The notes under the pieces: generated by a model | Seen by the model: only the letters and a program-made list of their open reading frames with translations | Told to the model about the DNA's origin: nothing | The model's database searches: none | Origin: Lunularia cruciata | Lineage: Eukaryota; Streptophyta; Marchantiopsida; Lunulariales; Lunulariaceae | Direction of reading: 5' to 3' | Assembly: GCA_948567375.1 (NCBI GenBank) | Contig: OX419756.1 | Coordinates: 74,378,552 to 74,442,551, forward strand | Length of the DNA: 64,000 nucleotides | Shown here: piece after piece, positions 46,264-56,559 of the stretch | How positions within the stretch are numbered: the first letter of the stretch is position 1 | Layout: each line of letters begins with the position of its first letter | Made by a program: the position numbers and the translations under genes

Positions 46264-47141
46264 TGATCATTCTTTTCCACAAACTCCATCTGGGCAACTT
46301 GCCGAGGTCGCCCATTCCTAAGTGGACATTCAACAATGCAATGTCCAACTTGGCGACAATAAAAGCAACCTCCATTTTGTCATAATCTCTCTCTATCTGC
46401 TGTGCCAAGTGGTCTTCGTTGGATAGCATCAATCTCCATTGGTACCGGTTCTTCCACTCGTGGTACTGGTAGGTTTTGTGTAGGTCGAGGTCGAGACCAA
46501 GTTGTCGCAACTAAGGAATCAAAACGCTCAGCCAATTGCATGGCTTCTTCTACGTTCTGTGGCTCTCGCATGGTCACCTCCAATCTGGTTCGTGACTTCA
46601 ATCCTCGCACAAATCGATCCAGAACTTCACCTTCTTGGATATCTGGAATTTGCATGATGATATTCTGAAATTGTGTGATGTAGCTTCTTATTGAACCAAT
46701 CTGCCTCAACTCCGCCAATTTATCTTGTGCAGCTCGGGTGGCATTTATAGTCTGAAATTGACCAAGTATTGCATCCTTGAATTCCGCCCATGTCAAAATT
46801 GGTGTAACAATTTGTCGTTCAACTCTTTCTACTCGGAATCGCCACCAAAGTTTTGCCACGCCATCCAACTGGCTAGAAGCCAAGAGAATTTGTTTCCGCT
46901 CGTCTTGAAGATTGGTGGCTTCAAAGTAACGTTCACAGTCAAACACAAAATTCTCCACTGTGCCTGGAACATTCTTGCCTTCAAACACCTTGGGTTTCGG
47001 AAATCGAATGCGATCTTCTCCATCTCGAATTGGCGCTCTGTCTATCTGTTCTCGTCGTTGCTGGTCTCGTTCATCCAACAATCGAGTAAGATGCTCGATT
47101 TGTTGTTGCATTGCAAGGATAACATCCGGTATTGCGGCCAT
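46251..47141 (-). pseudogene. Element A gag: capsid and CCHC zinc knuckle
   Basis: Gag starts at ATG 47141 (MAAIPDVILAMQQQIEHL), the first ATG of the frame after a ~258-nt leader. It contains the capsid-like region VFEGKNVPGTVENFVFDCE...WWRF...WAEFKDAILGQF...SIRSYITQFQNI, typical of Ty3/gypsy gag, then a P/R-rich segment and the knuckle CFYCRQVGHCIVEC (CX2CX4HX4C). A TGA at 46380-46382 precedes the knuckle; B and C have GGA there. The frame ends with TAA at 46251-46253. Expected full length about 296 codons. It would form the particle and package RNA. Confidence 0.93.
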
Positions 47142-47399
47142 TGCTACTACCCTAATCCACTACCCTCAATTTATCTAGTTGATTAACACATAGATACAAC
47201 ACGTCCACCGTTCTCCATAAGTCACAATTGGAAGTATCAAGGGTTCCTCTAACACGGTGATCATATGTAGAAAATCCTGCCCAAAGCGTGAGGTGATGAA
47301 TTGTGTGAAACGATGCTTTGGTAATATCTGGACATGAAAGTCCCAATGGTTTGGCGGAAGTGGATTTGGTGGTCCATAAATTCCATCCATCCCATTCTT

Positions 47400-47411
47400 G
47401 CTCTGATACCA
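47400..47411 (-). other. Element A primer-binding site (initiator tRNA-Met)
   Basis: On the minus strand TGGTATCAGAGC follows the 5' LTR after a single base. It is complementary to the 3' end of plant initiator tRNA-Met (…GCTCTGATACCA), the usual primer of minus-strand synthesis. B has the same site at 51402-51413. Confidence 0.9.
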
Positions 47412-47517
47412 ATGTAAAAGACCGAAACCGAGGAGAGAAATAAGAGAATGGAAATTCACATTGGGACACTTGAATGAGGGGAAAACTCCGAATGCCTAGC
47501 ATGAGCTTTGGCCTTGG

Positions 47518-47525
47518 TATTTATA
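47518..47525 (-). promoter_or_regulatory. TATA box of the element A LTR promoter
   Basis: TATAAATA on the minus strand, in ACCTATAAATACC. The same TATAAATACC context is kept in the LTRs of element B (5') and in the solo LTR at 53911, and lies at the right place between U3 and a presumed R region. Confidence 0.8.
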
Positions 47526-47603
47526 GGTAGCATACAAGTCCCTTGAAGCCTCTCAAGAAGCTTCCTTGAGCCGCTTTCTTGGAGTGCAAGCCAAGTTAAC
47601 TAG

Positions 47604-47766
47604 GAAGCTTCTCAAGAAGCTTCCTTCTAGAAGCCGTCTACTTGGCGTGCAAGCTAAGCTAGTTACAAGCTTCTAGAAGCTTCCTTCCAAAAGCTACCTG
47701 CTTAGGGCGCAAGTTAACTAGTTAGGAAGCTTCCCAAGAAGCTTCTTAGATGCTTCTAGAATATTC
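47604..47766 (-). promoter_or_regulatory. Array of heat-shock-element-like motifs in the LTR U3
   Basis: Two exact three-unit heat shock elements (TTCnnGAAnnTTC) are present: TTCTAGAAGCTTC at 47671-47683 and TTCTAGAATATTC at 47754-47766. Between and beside them are GAAGCTTC pairs at 47604-47611, 47616-47623, 47726-47733 and 47738-47745, and TTCTAGAA at 47625-47632. All lie 80-250 bp upstream of the TATA box. Heat shock factors bind alternating nGAAn units; the heat-responsive Arabidopsis ONSEN LTR works this way. The motifs are palindromic, so strand does not matter. Heat induction itself is inference. Confidence 0.65.
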
Positions 47767-47836
47767 TAGGCTATTTTGTCTTATTATCTACTTCATAAGC
47801 TCGACTCACTTCGTCGCTAAACTCCATATTGTTACA

Positions 47837-50800
47837 AAAAGGAAGAGGGGTTAGGAACAAAAGGTTTCAACTTGGAAACATGAAAGACAGGATGGATATG
47901 CATGTGGCAAGGCAAGGCAAGTCGATAAGCAACAAGAGAGATAATTTGGGTGACATCAAAGGATCCTCTCTAATTAGGGGCAAGTTTATGAACTTGGGTA
48001 TCAAGTGGGAGAGGGAGGTTACTAGAAGATAGCATGACCTTATCACCGACTTCAAAGGTGAGATCACGATGATGGTGGTCCGCATATTGTTTTTGACAAT
48101 TTTGAGCAACAAGGAAGTGAGATTTGGCTTGTTGGAGAGATTGGGATATAATGGTCAAGAATGTTGAAATATGAGGAACTTGAGATGGAGGGGGAGCAAG
48201 AAAAGAATTTGGAACAAGCAAATCTTGGCCAAAATTGAGAAAGAAAGTAGAAAATCTGGTGCTTGCCTGTTTGGAATTGTTGTAGGCAAATTTTGTAGCT
48301 GCAAGACATTCATCTCAATTGGTATGGTAGACATTGACAAAGGCATGCAGCATATATCCAATGTACGATTTGCATGTTTGGTTTGTCCATCAGTTTGAGG
48401 ATGATAGGCCGTGGACAAAGCAAGCTTGGTGCCGAGTATCTAGAAGAGTGCTTGCCAAAACTTCTTGATAAATCAAGGATCGCGGTCGGAGATGAGTACA
48501 CATGGCATCCCATGATGTTTGAAGACATTGTTGAAGTAGATTTGCGCTAAGGTTGGAGCATCCACGATATCATAGGTTGGTGCTAAGTGGATTTGCTTAC
48601 TAAGCTTATCCACAAACACCATGATGGTTGTGTGTCCTTGCTTTGTCTTAGGCAAGGAATGTGATGAGATCCAAGCTCACATGCTCCCATCAAGCGGATG
48701 GAATGGCAAGTGGTTGAAGGAGTCCACTCGGCTTCTGGTTGCTAGCCTTGTTACGTTGGCAACTCTCACACAATCGGACAAATTCTTGAACATCTTGCAT
48801 CATGTTGGGCACCACCATCGGCGTTGGAGGGTGCCCAAGGTCTTGTCCTCACCCATGTGACCAGCTATGGGTAAATCATGGGCCTCTTGAAGGTGTACAA
48901 GTCAAAGATCACCCTTTGGCTGGAACATAGATCCGGTCCTCATGGAATAGAAGGCACTCCTTGATGGAAAAGGTGTTGTACTCCTTGTTACATGTTGTAA
49001 GGTGACCATGTACCATTTGGAAGAAGGGATCTTGTTGTAGAGTTGACTGAAACTTGTTTTGGACCTTGGAGTCAATTGACACCGTTGTAATTGCCGTTGT
49101 GATGGGAGGAAGAGACATCAAATCAGGTCATCATGATAAAGCATCAAGGATGACATGGAACCAACCTGGTTTGTACTCAAGTTTGATGTCAAACAATTGG
49201 AGTTGTTCCTCCCATTGATGATGTCTACTCTTCATGTGTTCCAAGTGTAAGGTCTGCAACAATGGTTTGTGATCAGATTGCATGATCATTTGTTTCCCCA
49301 AGAGGTAATGCTTCCATACCTTGGTGGCATATACCATTGTAAGTTTTTCTTGATCTTGAGCAAAGTAGTTTCTTTCAACCATATTGAGTTGACAAGACAC
49401 AAAGGCAATGGGATGTAGTCCATTTGGGAATTCTTGTTGCAACATGGCTCCAATTGCAAAGTTAAAAGCATCAAAATCAACCACACAAGGTAGTTGAGGA
49501 TCATATGATTGAAGAATGGGCCTTGAAGACACCATATGTTTCAACTTCTGGAATACTTCTTTGTGCTTGGTGGTCCATTGGAAGCTTAAGTCCTTCCTCA
49601 AGAGGTCAGTCAATGGTGTAGCCACATGAGCATAATAATGGATGAACTGGTCAGTCCATTAAATGCCATACTTTTGTAGCATCCTTTGGAGTAGGCCAAT
49701 CATTAATTACCTTGATTTTCTCCTCTTCCATCTTGATCCCCTCCGATGAGATCTTGTGCCAAGAAGGTAACTTCCTTTTGCCAAAAGGCACACTTCAACT
49801 TCTTGTAAAATTTCCATTGTCGTAGTCGTCTTAGGACTTTTTGCACGTGATTCACGTGTTCTGCCTCTATCTTGCTATAGATTAAGATATCATCCAAGAA
49901 CACCATCATGTACCGATCCAATAGTCCATCCAACACCCGATGCATCTGATCCATGAAGATTGTTGGAGCATTAGTGAGCCCGAAAGGTAGAACTCTCCAC
50001 TCAAAATGTCCATACCTTGTGTGAAAGGCCGTCTTTTGCACATCATCCCTATCAATGAGGATTTGCCAATAACCACTACAAAGATCCAGCTTGGAAAAGT
50101 ATCGTGCTCTAGTCAATTGATCAAGCAAGTCATCAATCCAAGGCAAGGAATATGCATTCGTCACTATTTGCTTATTGAGCCCATGATAATCGATACAAAA
50201 ATGAAGTCCTCCATCCTTCTTTGGAACAAATAGTATCGGTGCTCCCCAAGGAGAGGTATTATGTCATATGAAGTCCTTCTCCAACAAATCCGTAAGTGTT
50301 ATTTGCAATTCCTCCAACTCCTTTGGTGAGAGCCAATAGATTGGTCTTCTCACTAGAGTACTCCCTGGCAATAACTCAATCTTGAAGGGCATACCACGAT
50401 CAAAGAGTAATCCCTTTGGCAGATCATCTAGAAACATGTCTACAAACTCCTCAACTATCTGATCAACCATTACTTGATGAGGCTTTCAGCTCTCCTCAGA
50501 TTGTCCTTGTGCAATTGGCTTGATCCACACTGCAAAAATAGACTTATCTTCCTCCAAAGCTTGCTCTATGGCCGCTTCATTAACAAACTTCCCATCTTGG
50601 GGCTCCTCTCTCTTCAAGGCACACTCTATGGCTACCTTCTTGACAAACTTCCCATCTTGGGACTGACTATTCTTAGGTGTCTTACTTAGAGGTGCCAAAC
50701 AACCTAATCAGAAATTCCCACCTTGGTGTTGTACTTGAATTTGTTGTCGGGTCCAATCAAATTGAACCTTATGATGTTCAAGCCAAGGTAGTCCTAGAAT

Positions 50801-51312
50801 GACATCATAGCATAGAGGTGCCACTACAAACCTCATACACTCCAAATACTCTTTCCCAATCTTAAAGTAACAAGATGTGAGGTACAGAATGCAGAACCCT
50901 TCTACCATCCGCCATCATCAATCTACTTCCAATCATTGGTTTGATAAGAATACCCAAATCTTTTGCTACTTGCATAGACATGCAATTCTCTGAACTTCCA
51001 GAATCAACCAAAATCCTACAACCTCAATTAGATATTGTACCTTGCAAGTGAAGCAAACTTGCATAAGTCAAGCCTTCAATCCCATTGGAACTAATCAAGC
51101 TCCCAATAGGTGGCTCAAAATCTCCTATTGGGATTCTTTGTTTCCCTGATCATTCTATTCCACAAACTCTATCTGGGTAATTTGTCGAGGTTGCCCATTC
51201 CTAAGTGGACATTCAACAATGTGATGTCCAACTTGGCAACAATAAAAAACAACCTCCATTTTGTCCCAATCTTTCTCTATTTGTTATACCAAGTGGATCT
51301 CTATTGGATAGC
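47837..51312 (-). pseudogene. Element B pol (protease to integrase), interrupted by element A
   Basis: Minus-strand blocks match element A in order: end of gag with zinc knuckle (about 51170-51300), frameshift site (51101-51146), protease (about 50700-51100; DSGSS present, then frame break), a linker with two (not three) 21-residue repeats (50556-50655), reverse transcriptase (49703-50470; FLDDILIYS), RNase H (49131-49625), connection and integrase (47970-48900). It continues at 42191 past element A. Several stops and indels break it. It shares the TGA after PAKGDL and the TAG before the integrase glutamate region with A. Confidence 0.9.
51101..51146 (-). promoter_or_regulatory. Candidate -1 frameshift signal in element B
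   Basis: GGGAAAC (51146-51140), a 6-nt spacer AAAGAA, and a perfect 10-bp stem TCCCAATAGG (51133-51124) with CCTATTGGGA (51110-51101) around a 13-nt loop. The gag frame here runs on to TAG within the 5' stem arm. It matches the arrangement in A, although B has diverged by several percent. Confidence 0.7.
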
Positions 51313-51401
51313 AGATGCTTGGGTAATATCTGGACATGAAAATCCCAATGGTTTGGCGGTCATGGATTTGGTGGTCCATAAATTCCATCAATCCCATTCC
51401 T
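51313..51401 (-). other. Element B leader fused to end of gag (internal deletion)
   Basis: Going inward from the primer-binding site, the leader matches A's leader up to CCAAGCATC and then jumps directly to TGCTATCCAATAGAG, which is near the end of gag in A. About 0.9 kb, comprising the end of the leader and nearly all of gag, is missing. Confidence 0.8.
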
Positions 51402-51413
51402 GCTCTGATACCA
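51402..51413 (-). other. Element B primer-binding site (initiator tRNA-Met)
   Basis: TGGTATCAGAGC on the minus strand, one base inside the 5' LTR, as in element A. Confidence 0.88.
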
Positions 51414-51414
51414 A

Positions 51415-51827
51415 TGTAAAAGACCAAGACCGAGGAGAGAAATAGGAGAATGGAAAGTTCACATTAAGACACTTGAATGAATGAAAACTCCGAATGCCTA
51501 GCATGAGCTTTGGCTTTGGTATTTATAAGTAGCATACAAGGCCTTTGAGAAGCTTCTCAAGAAGCTTCCTCGAGCTGCTTTTTTAGAGTGCAAACCAAGT
51601 TAACCAAGAAGTTTCTCAAGAAGCTTCCTTCTAGAAATTGCCTACTTGGTGTGCAAGCTAAGCTAGTTGGAAGCTTCTAGAAGCTACTTACTTGAGGTGC
51701 AAGCTAAGCTAGCACGGAAGCTTCCCAAGAAGTTTCCGAGATACTTCTAGAATATTCTAGGCTAATTTGTCTTATTTGCTACTTTGTTAGCCCTAATAAG
51801 TTCATTGCTAAACTCCATATTGTTACA
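51415..51827 (-). repeat. Element B 5' LTR (413 bp)
   Basis: Full-length LTR with TGTAACAATATGG and CTTTTACA ends, followed outward by the AGTAG duplication. It keeps TTCTAGAAGCTTC-type motifs (for example around 51675) and the TATAAATACC box. Confidence 0.92.
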
Positions 51828-51832
51828 AGTAG

Positions 51833-52095
51833 GTGGCTTCTAGAATGAAACTTGTTGAGAAGCTTCTTGACTAGCATAACTTGCATGCCAATAGACAACT
51901 TCTAAAAGGAAGCTTCTCGATTAGCTTAGCTTGCACTTTAAGAAGATAGTTTTTAGTAAGTTTCTTGAGAAGCTTTTCAAGAGCCTTGTTTGTTCATTAT
52001 AAATACCAAAGCTCATGCTAGGCATTTGGAGTTTCATACATTCAAGAGTTCTTACGTGATCTTCTATTATTCTATTCTTTCCTTGGTTTTTCACA
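51833..52095 (+). repeat. Element C 5' LTR, second part
   Basis: It continues the LTR that begins at 41366 after the AGTAG site and ends with tttttcaca, next to the worn primer-binding site tggtttcaaagc (52097-52108). The TATA box region is ttataaataccaaag near 51998. Confidence 0.85.
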
Positions 52096-52185
52096 TTGGT
52101 TTCAAAGCAAGAATGAGATGGATGGAAATTATGGATCACCAAATCTATTTCTCCAAAACCATTGGGACTTTTGTGTCCATGTACT

Positions 52186-52927
52186 TGTAATGCTTCGAGG
52201 ACAAGAGAAGAGAGAAAACATAGATTTTACACTCAATCATCTGATGCCCCAAAGGAGCACATTCTCTTTATTATAAAGACAAAGAGGATCTCCTCCGAGG
52301 AAGCTCCACCATAGGATTAGGCACATAGATAGGTGACATGTCAGCAAGCTCCACCCTTGGATTACCCACTTGGATGGGTGATATGTTGGCCCTGGTCCTA
52401 TCTGGTTAGTAAAACAAGCTTTGACAGGAAGGAATCTTCTATAGAATCTTCTTGTAGGAATCTCAAAATCACATGGGTAAGGTACCATTGGAAAGCTCTC
52501 AACAAGACAAAGCAGGGAGAAGGGAAGGCTAGCCTTTCCTTTGTTTGGGGGGGGGGCAATCTGTACATTTTCAAGGCTTAATTTATCTGTTTAGGCTTCC
52601 AAAATTATCTTCAAAGATTTCAGGCATATTTTGGTTCTTACTCTATTAGTAGAAGTCCCCTTTTGGTGATACTTCTTTCTGATCTATTTAGTACATCATG
52701 TGTAACATCCTTCCAAATATTATCAAACCAATTCTCACTTTTAAATCATATGTCTAGCTATTGGTTCTAAGGTTTTCAAGTCTATTTCAATTTTTGCCCT
52801 ATTTTTAGAAGTACTCTTTTGGTGATATTTCCATCTCATCTATTTTTTCCATCATGTATAACATCATTCCAGATGTTACCAAACTAAATTTCACATCAAG
52901 ATCATATGGCTAGCTCTTGGTATTACA
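52186..52927 (-). mobile_element. Solo LTR, family E (copy 3), in the leader of element C
   Basis: The 742-bp unit is the reverse complement of the copies at 36107 and 39106 and shows the same ends (TGTAAT... and ...GTATTACA) and the G10 tract (52547-52556). It splits the leader of C: the left flank tgtcca and right flank atattaccc are contiguous in the leader of element B. The flanking five bases are gtact and atatt, which differ by two transitions, so the duplication is old. Confidence 0.88.
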
Positions 52928-53107
52928 ATATTACCCAAGCATCATTTTGTATAGTTCATCATCTCACACTTTTTGCAAAATACAAAATGCAATTACCTTG
53001 TCCGATGAACCGTTGATAATTTTGATTGTAACTTACAAAGAATGGTAGACATGTTGCATCTACATGTTCACTTAGATAATTATAGATAGTTTAATAGAGT
53101 AGTAGCC

Positions 53108-53905
53108 ATGGCGACAATGCCCAAAGTTACCATCGCTATATAGCAACAAATCAAGCATCTTACTTGACATCCTACACCATCAATGACAAGAGCATGTAGA
53201 AAGAGAACCATTTCTAGAAAGAGAAGAGCAAAACCAATTTCTAAAGCCTAAGGTATTTGAAGGTAAGAATCTCTTGAGCATAGTGGAGAACTTTGTATTT
53301 GATTGTAAATATTATTTTGAAAATAAAAATATTCAAGATGAAAAAATACATATTCTCTTGGCTTTGGGCCAAATGGATGGAGTGGCAAAAATGTGGTGGT
53401 GATTCTAAGTAGAGCAAGCTAAACTATAGTTTGTTGCACCAATCTTGACATGGGAAGAATTCAAGAGTACAATAATTGGGAGATTCCAAGCTATAAATAT
53501 TATATGAGATAGATTAATAGAATTGAAGTAGATTAATTCTATGAGAAGCTACATCACTCAATTCCATAACACCGTAATGTAAATTCTAAAAATACTAGAA
53601 GGTGAAGCTTTGAGTCAATTTGTGAGGGTTTTGAAGTAACTCACCAAATTGGAAGTGACCATGCGGGAGGCCAAACAATGGAAGAACCAATGCAATTGGA
53701 TGAGCACCTTGATTATTTAATTATGACAACTTGGTCTTGACTTTGACCTTCATAGAACTTGCCAGCATGTTCTATACATGTGGAGGAGCTGGCACCAATG
53801 GAGATTGATGCCATCCAATAGAGACCATTTGGAATTACAAATAGAGAAAGATTAGGACAAATGGTGGTTGCTTTTACAATCACCAAATTGGACATTGTAT
53901 TGTTG
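53108..53905 (+). pseudogene. Element C gag remnant
   Basis: Plus-strand translation matches A's gag in order: MATMPKVTIAI, KPKVFEGKN, VENFVFDC, DGVAKMWW, LTWEEFK, SMRSYITQFHN, KLEVTMREA and the end of the knuckle region. Many stops and frame changes. The knuckle is interrupted by the solo LTR at 53911. Confidence 0.85.
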
Positions 53906-53910
53906 AATGT

Positions 53911-54339
53911 TGTAACAATATGGAGCTTACCAATGAGTTAGTCTTGACTAACAAAGTAGTAAATAGGCCAAATTAGCTAAGAATATTCTCAAAAAATCTA
54001 AGAAGCTACTTGATACCTTCCAAAGTATTGGGTAATGTGTATACCAAGGAGGAAGCTTCATGGAGAGTTTCCTAGCTAGCTTAGCTTGCACACCAAGTAG
54101 GTGGTTTCTAGAAGGAAGCTTATTGGCTAGTTTAGCTTGCATGCCAAGTTGGCGGCTTCTAGGAAGAAGCTTCTAGATTAACTTGACTTGCATTCAAAGA
54201 AAGTGGCTAAGGGCCTTGTAAGTTCCTTATAAATACCATAGCTCAAGCTCATGCTAGGCATTTGGAGTTTTCTCTCATTCAAGTGTCCCAATGTGAGCTT
54301 CCTTTCTTGTATTTCTCTCTTCAATCTTGGTCTTTTACA
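53911..54339 (+). mobile_element. Solo LTR of the A/B/C family inside element C
   Basis: A single 429-bp LTR (TGTAACAATATGG to CTTTTACA) sits in the zinc-knuckle part of C's gag. The flanks aatgt (53906-53910) and aaagt (54340-54344) differ by one base and rejoin the gag sequence TTGAATGTCCACTT seen in A. A complete element inserted here and was reduced to one LTR by recombination. Confidence 0.9.
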
Positions 54340-56345
54340 AAAGTCCACTCAAGAATGGGTGATTTGACGAATCACCCAAATAGAGTTTATGGAGTGTGAT
54401 GATCAGAGAAACAAAGAATCCCAATAGGAGAGTTTGAGTCATCTATTAAGAACTTGATTAGTTCCAATAAGATTGAAGGCTTGACCTATGCAAGTTTACT
54501 TTACTTGCAAGGTATGATATCTGATTGTGATTATAAAATTTTGGTTAATTCTAGAAATTTAGAAACTTGCTTATCCACACAATTAATAAAAGAATTAAGT
54601 TTTCCTACCAGTTTCTACCATTGGCCAACATCAATGGCCAATGGTAGAAAGGTTTCTATATCCCATACCTCACATCTTGTTATATTCAAGATTGAAAAGA
54701 AGTATTTTGAGTGTATGAGGATTGTAGTGACACCTCTACACTATGATATCATTCTAGGTTTGTCTTGGCTTAAAATCATAAGTTTCAATTTGAATAGAAC
54801 CAACAATAAATTTGAGTACAATACCATGGTAAAAATTACAAATTATGTTGTCTGGCACCTTTTAGTAAGACACCTAAAGAATAGTTAGTTCAAAGATGAG
54901 AATTTTGTCAATAAAATAGCTATAGAGCAAGCTTTAGAGGAAGATATTCATATTTTTTACGATGTGAATTAAATAGATTGCACATGGAGAATTAGATGAG
55001 GGCCAAAAGTCTTATCAAGTAGTGGTTGATCAAATAGTTTAGGAGTTTGTAGATTGTTTGTGGATTTGCCAAAGGGATTACACTCTGATCATGGTATGTC
55101 CTTCAAGATTAAGTTGTTGTCAAGAAATACTCCAATGAGTAGACCAATCTATTGTCTCTCACCAAAGGAGTTGCAAGAGCTTCAAAGAACACTAACAGAG
55201 TTGTTGGAAAGGATTCCATACAACATAAAACATCTCCTTGTAAAGCACCAATACTATTTGTCCCAAAGGAGGGAAGACTTTGCTTCTATATTGATTACCA
55301 TGGCCTCACTAAAGAAACAATGAAGAATGCATTTCCCTTGCCTTGAGTTGATGATTTGCTAGAATCAATTGTGTGGAGTATGATACTTCTCAAAGTTGGT
55401 TCTCCAAAGCCATTATTGGCACATTTCCATTGATTATATGCAAAAGATTACCTTTCTCACAAGGTATAGGAATTTTGAATGGAGAGTTATACCTTTCAGA
55501 CTCACTAATGCTCCAATAGTCTTCATGGATCAAATGCATTGGGTGTTGGATGGTTTATTGGATCAGTACATGGTGGTATTCTTGGATAATATTTTAATCT
55601 ATAGCAAGATGGAGGTAGAACACAAAAATCACATGCAAGAAGTACTAAGATGACTATATCAATGAAAGTTTTACTACAAGAAGTCAAAGTGTACCTTTTG
55701 GTAGATGGAAGTTACCTTTTTGGGTCATAAGGTCTCATTGGAGGAGATCAAGATGGAAGAAGAGAAAATCAAGGCCATTCTTGATTGGCCTACTTTGAAG
55801 GATATCATAAAAGTGTGAGCATTTAATAGATTGGCAAGTTTTTACCAATGGTGTATCCACTTTTATGCTCATGTGGCTACACCATTGATTGATCTCTTGG
55901 GGAAGACCACAAGCTTTCAATGGACCACCAAGTATGAAGATGCATTCTAAAAGATGAAATATATGGTGTCCTCAAGACCCATTCTTCAACCATATCATCC
56001 TCAACTACCTTGTGTGGTTGATTTCAATGCTTTGTTGTAGTAAGAGTTTCTAGATGGGTTACATCCCATTGCTTTTGCATCTTGTTGACTAAATTCCACA
56101 AAAGGAATTATTATTTGAAATCAAGAACAACTAGCAATAGTATATGCAACCAAGGTATGGAGGCATTATCTTTTGGGGAAACAAGTGATCATGCAAACCA
56201 ATCATAAACCCTTGTTATAGAAATTACATTTGGAGCACATAAAGAGTCCACATCATCATTGGGAAGAAAAAAATACAGTTGTTTGAAGTCAAACTTGAGT
56301 ACAAAACTGGTAGGTTCCATGTCATCCTTAATGCCCTATCATGAT
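54340..56345 (+). pseudogene. Element C pol remnant: protease, reverse transcriptase, RNase H
   Basis: Worn counterparts of A's domains: protease at 54454-54888 (the catalytic DSG is changed to NSR; IILGLSWL kept), reverse transcriptase at 55054-55860 (FEWRVIPFRLTNAP, FLDNILIYS: the second catalytic aspartate of FLDD is N) and RNase H to about 56345. Frameshifts and stops throughout. The slippery site corresponds to agagaaac near 54408 and is mutated. Confidence 0.85.
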
Positions 56346-56559
56346 AAACTGATTTGAAGACTCTTACTCTCATCACAATGGCAAAATCTCAATTGACTCA
56401 AAAGTCCAAATTGAGTTTAGAATCACTTTACAACAAGACCCTTCTTTCATATGGTACAAGATTATCTTATAGCACACAACAAGGAATAAAACACCTTCTC
56501 CTTCAAGGAAGACACTCTCTTCTATGAGAACATGATCTATGTTCCAATCAAGGGTGATC

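Larger units (their letters stand above)
42192..47836 (-). mobile_element. Element A: young Ty3/gypsy chromovirus nested in B, TSD AAAAG
   Basis: The 5645-bp element lies on the minus strand with LTRs at 47413-47836 (5') and 42192-42615 (3'), which differ at a single base (42209 a, 47430 g). AAAAG flanks it at 42187-42191 and 47837-47841. The order is LTR, tRNA-Met primer site, leader, gag with zinc knuckle, -1 frame pol (protease, reverse transcriptase, RNase H, integrase, chromodomain), polypurine tract, LTR. It is structurally complete with no indel in pol, yet gag has one premature stop and pol four in-frame stops, so it is not autonomous. It inserted into an older member of its own family, in the same orientation. 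Confidence 0.96.
47413..47836 (-). repeat. Element A 5' LTR (424 bp)
   Basis: The LTR runs TGTAACAATATGG to CTTTTACA on the minus strand. Its U3 part is packed with AAGCTT palindromes and TTCnnGAA arrays upstream of a TATA box at 47518-47525, which would place transcription initiation near 47488. One base differs from the 3' LTR. Confidence 0.96.
41576..51827 (-). mobile_element. Element B: gypsy chromovirus nested in the LTR of C, TSD AGTAG
   Basis: On the minus strand B has a 5' LTR at 51415-51827, a primer-binding site at 51402-51413 (complement of the 3' end of initiator tRNA-Met), most of pol, and a 3' LTR at 41576-41929. AGTAG flanks it at 41571-41575 and 51828-51832. Element A (42192-47836) interrupts its pol gene near the chromodomain. 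The LTRs differ at about 28 of 354 aligned bases (about 8%), and the 3' LTR lacks 59 bp. Gag is almost entirely deleted (see 51313), and pol carries stops and frameshifts, so B cannot move on its own. Confidence 0.92.

Noticed and set aside
47540-47770. Regularly spaced AAGCTT/GAAGCTTC palindromes that might suggest a CRISPR-like or satellite array
   Set aside because: Spacing and flanks are irregular, the stretch is part of a 424-bp LTR repeated in several elements, and the organism is a plant. The motifs are better explained as promoter elements.
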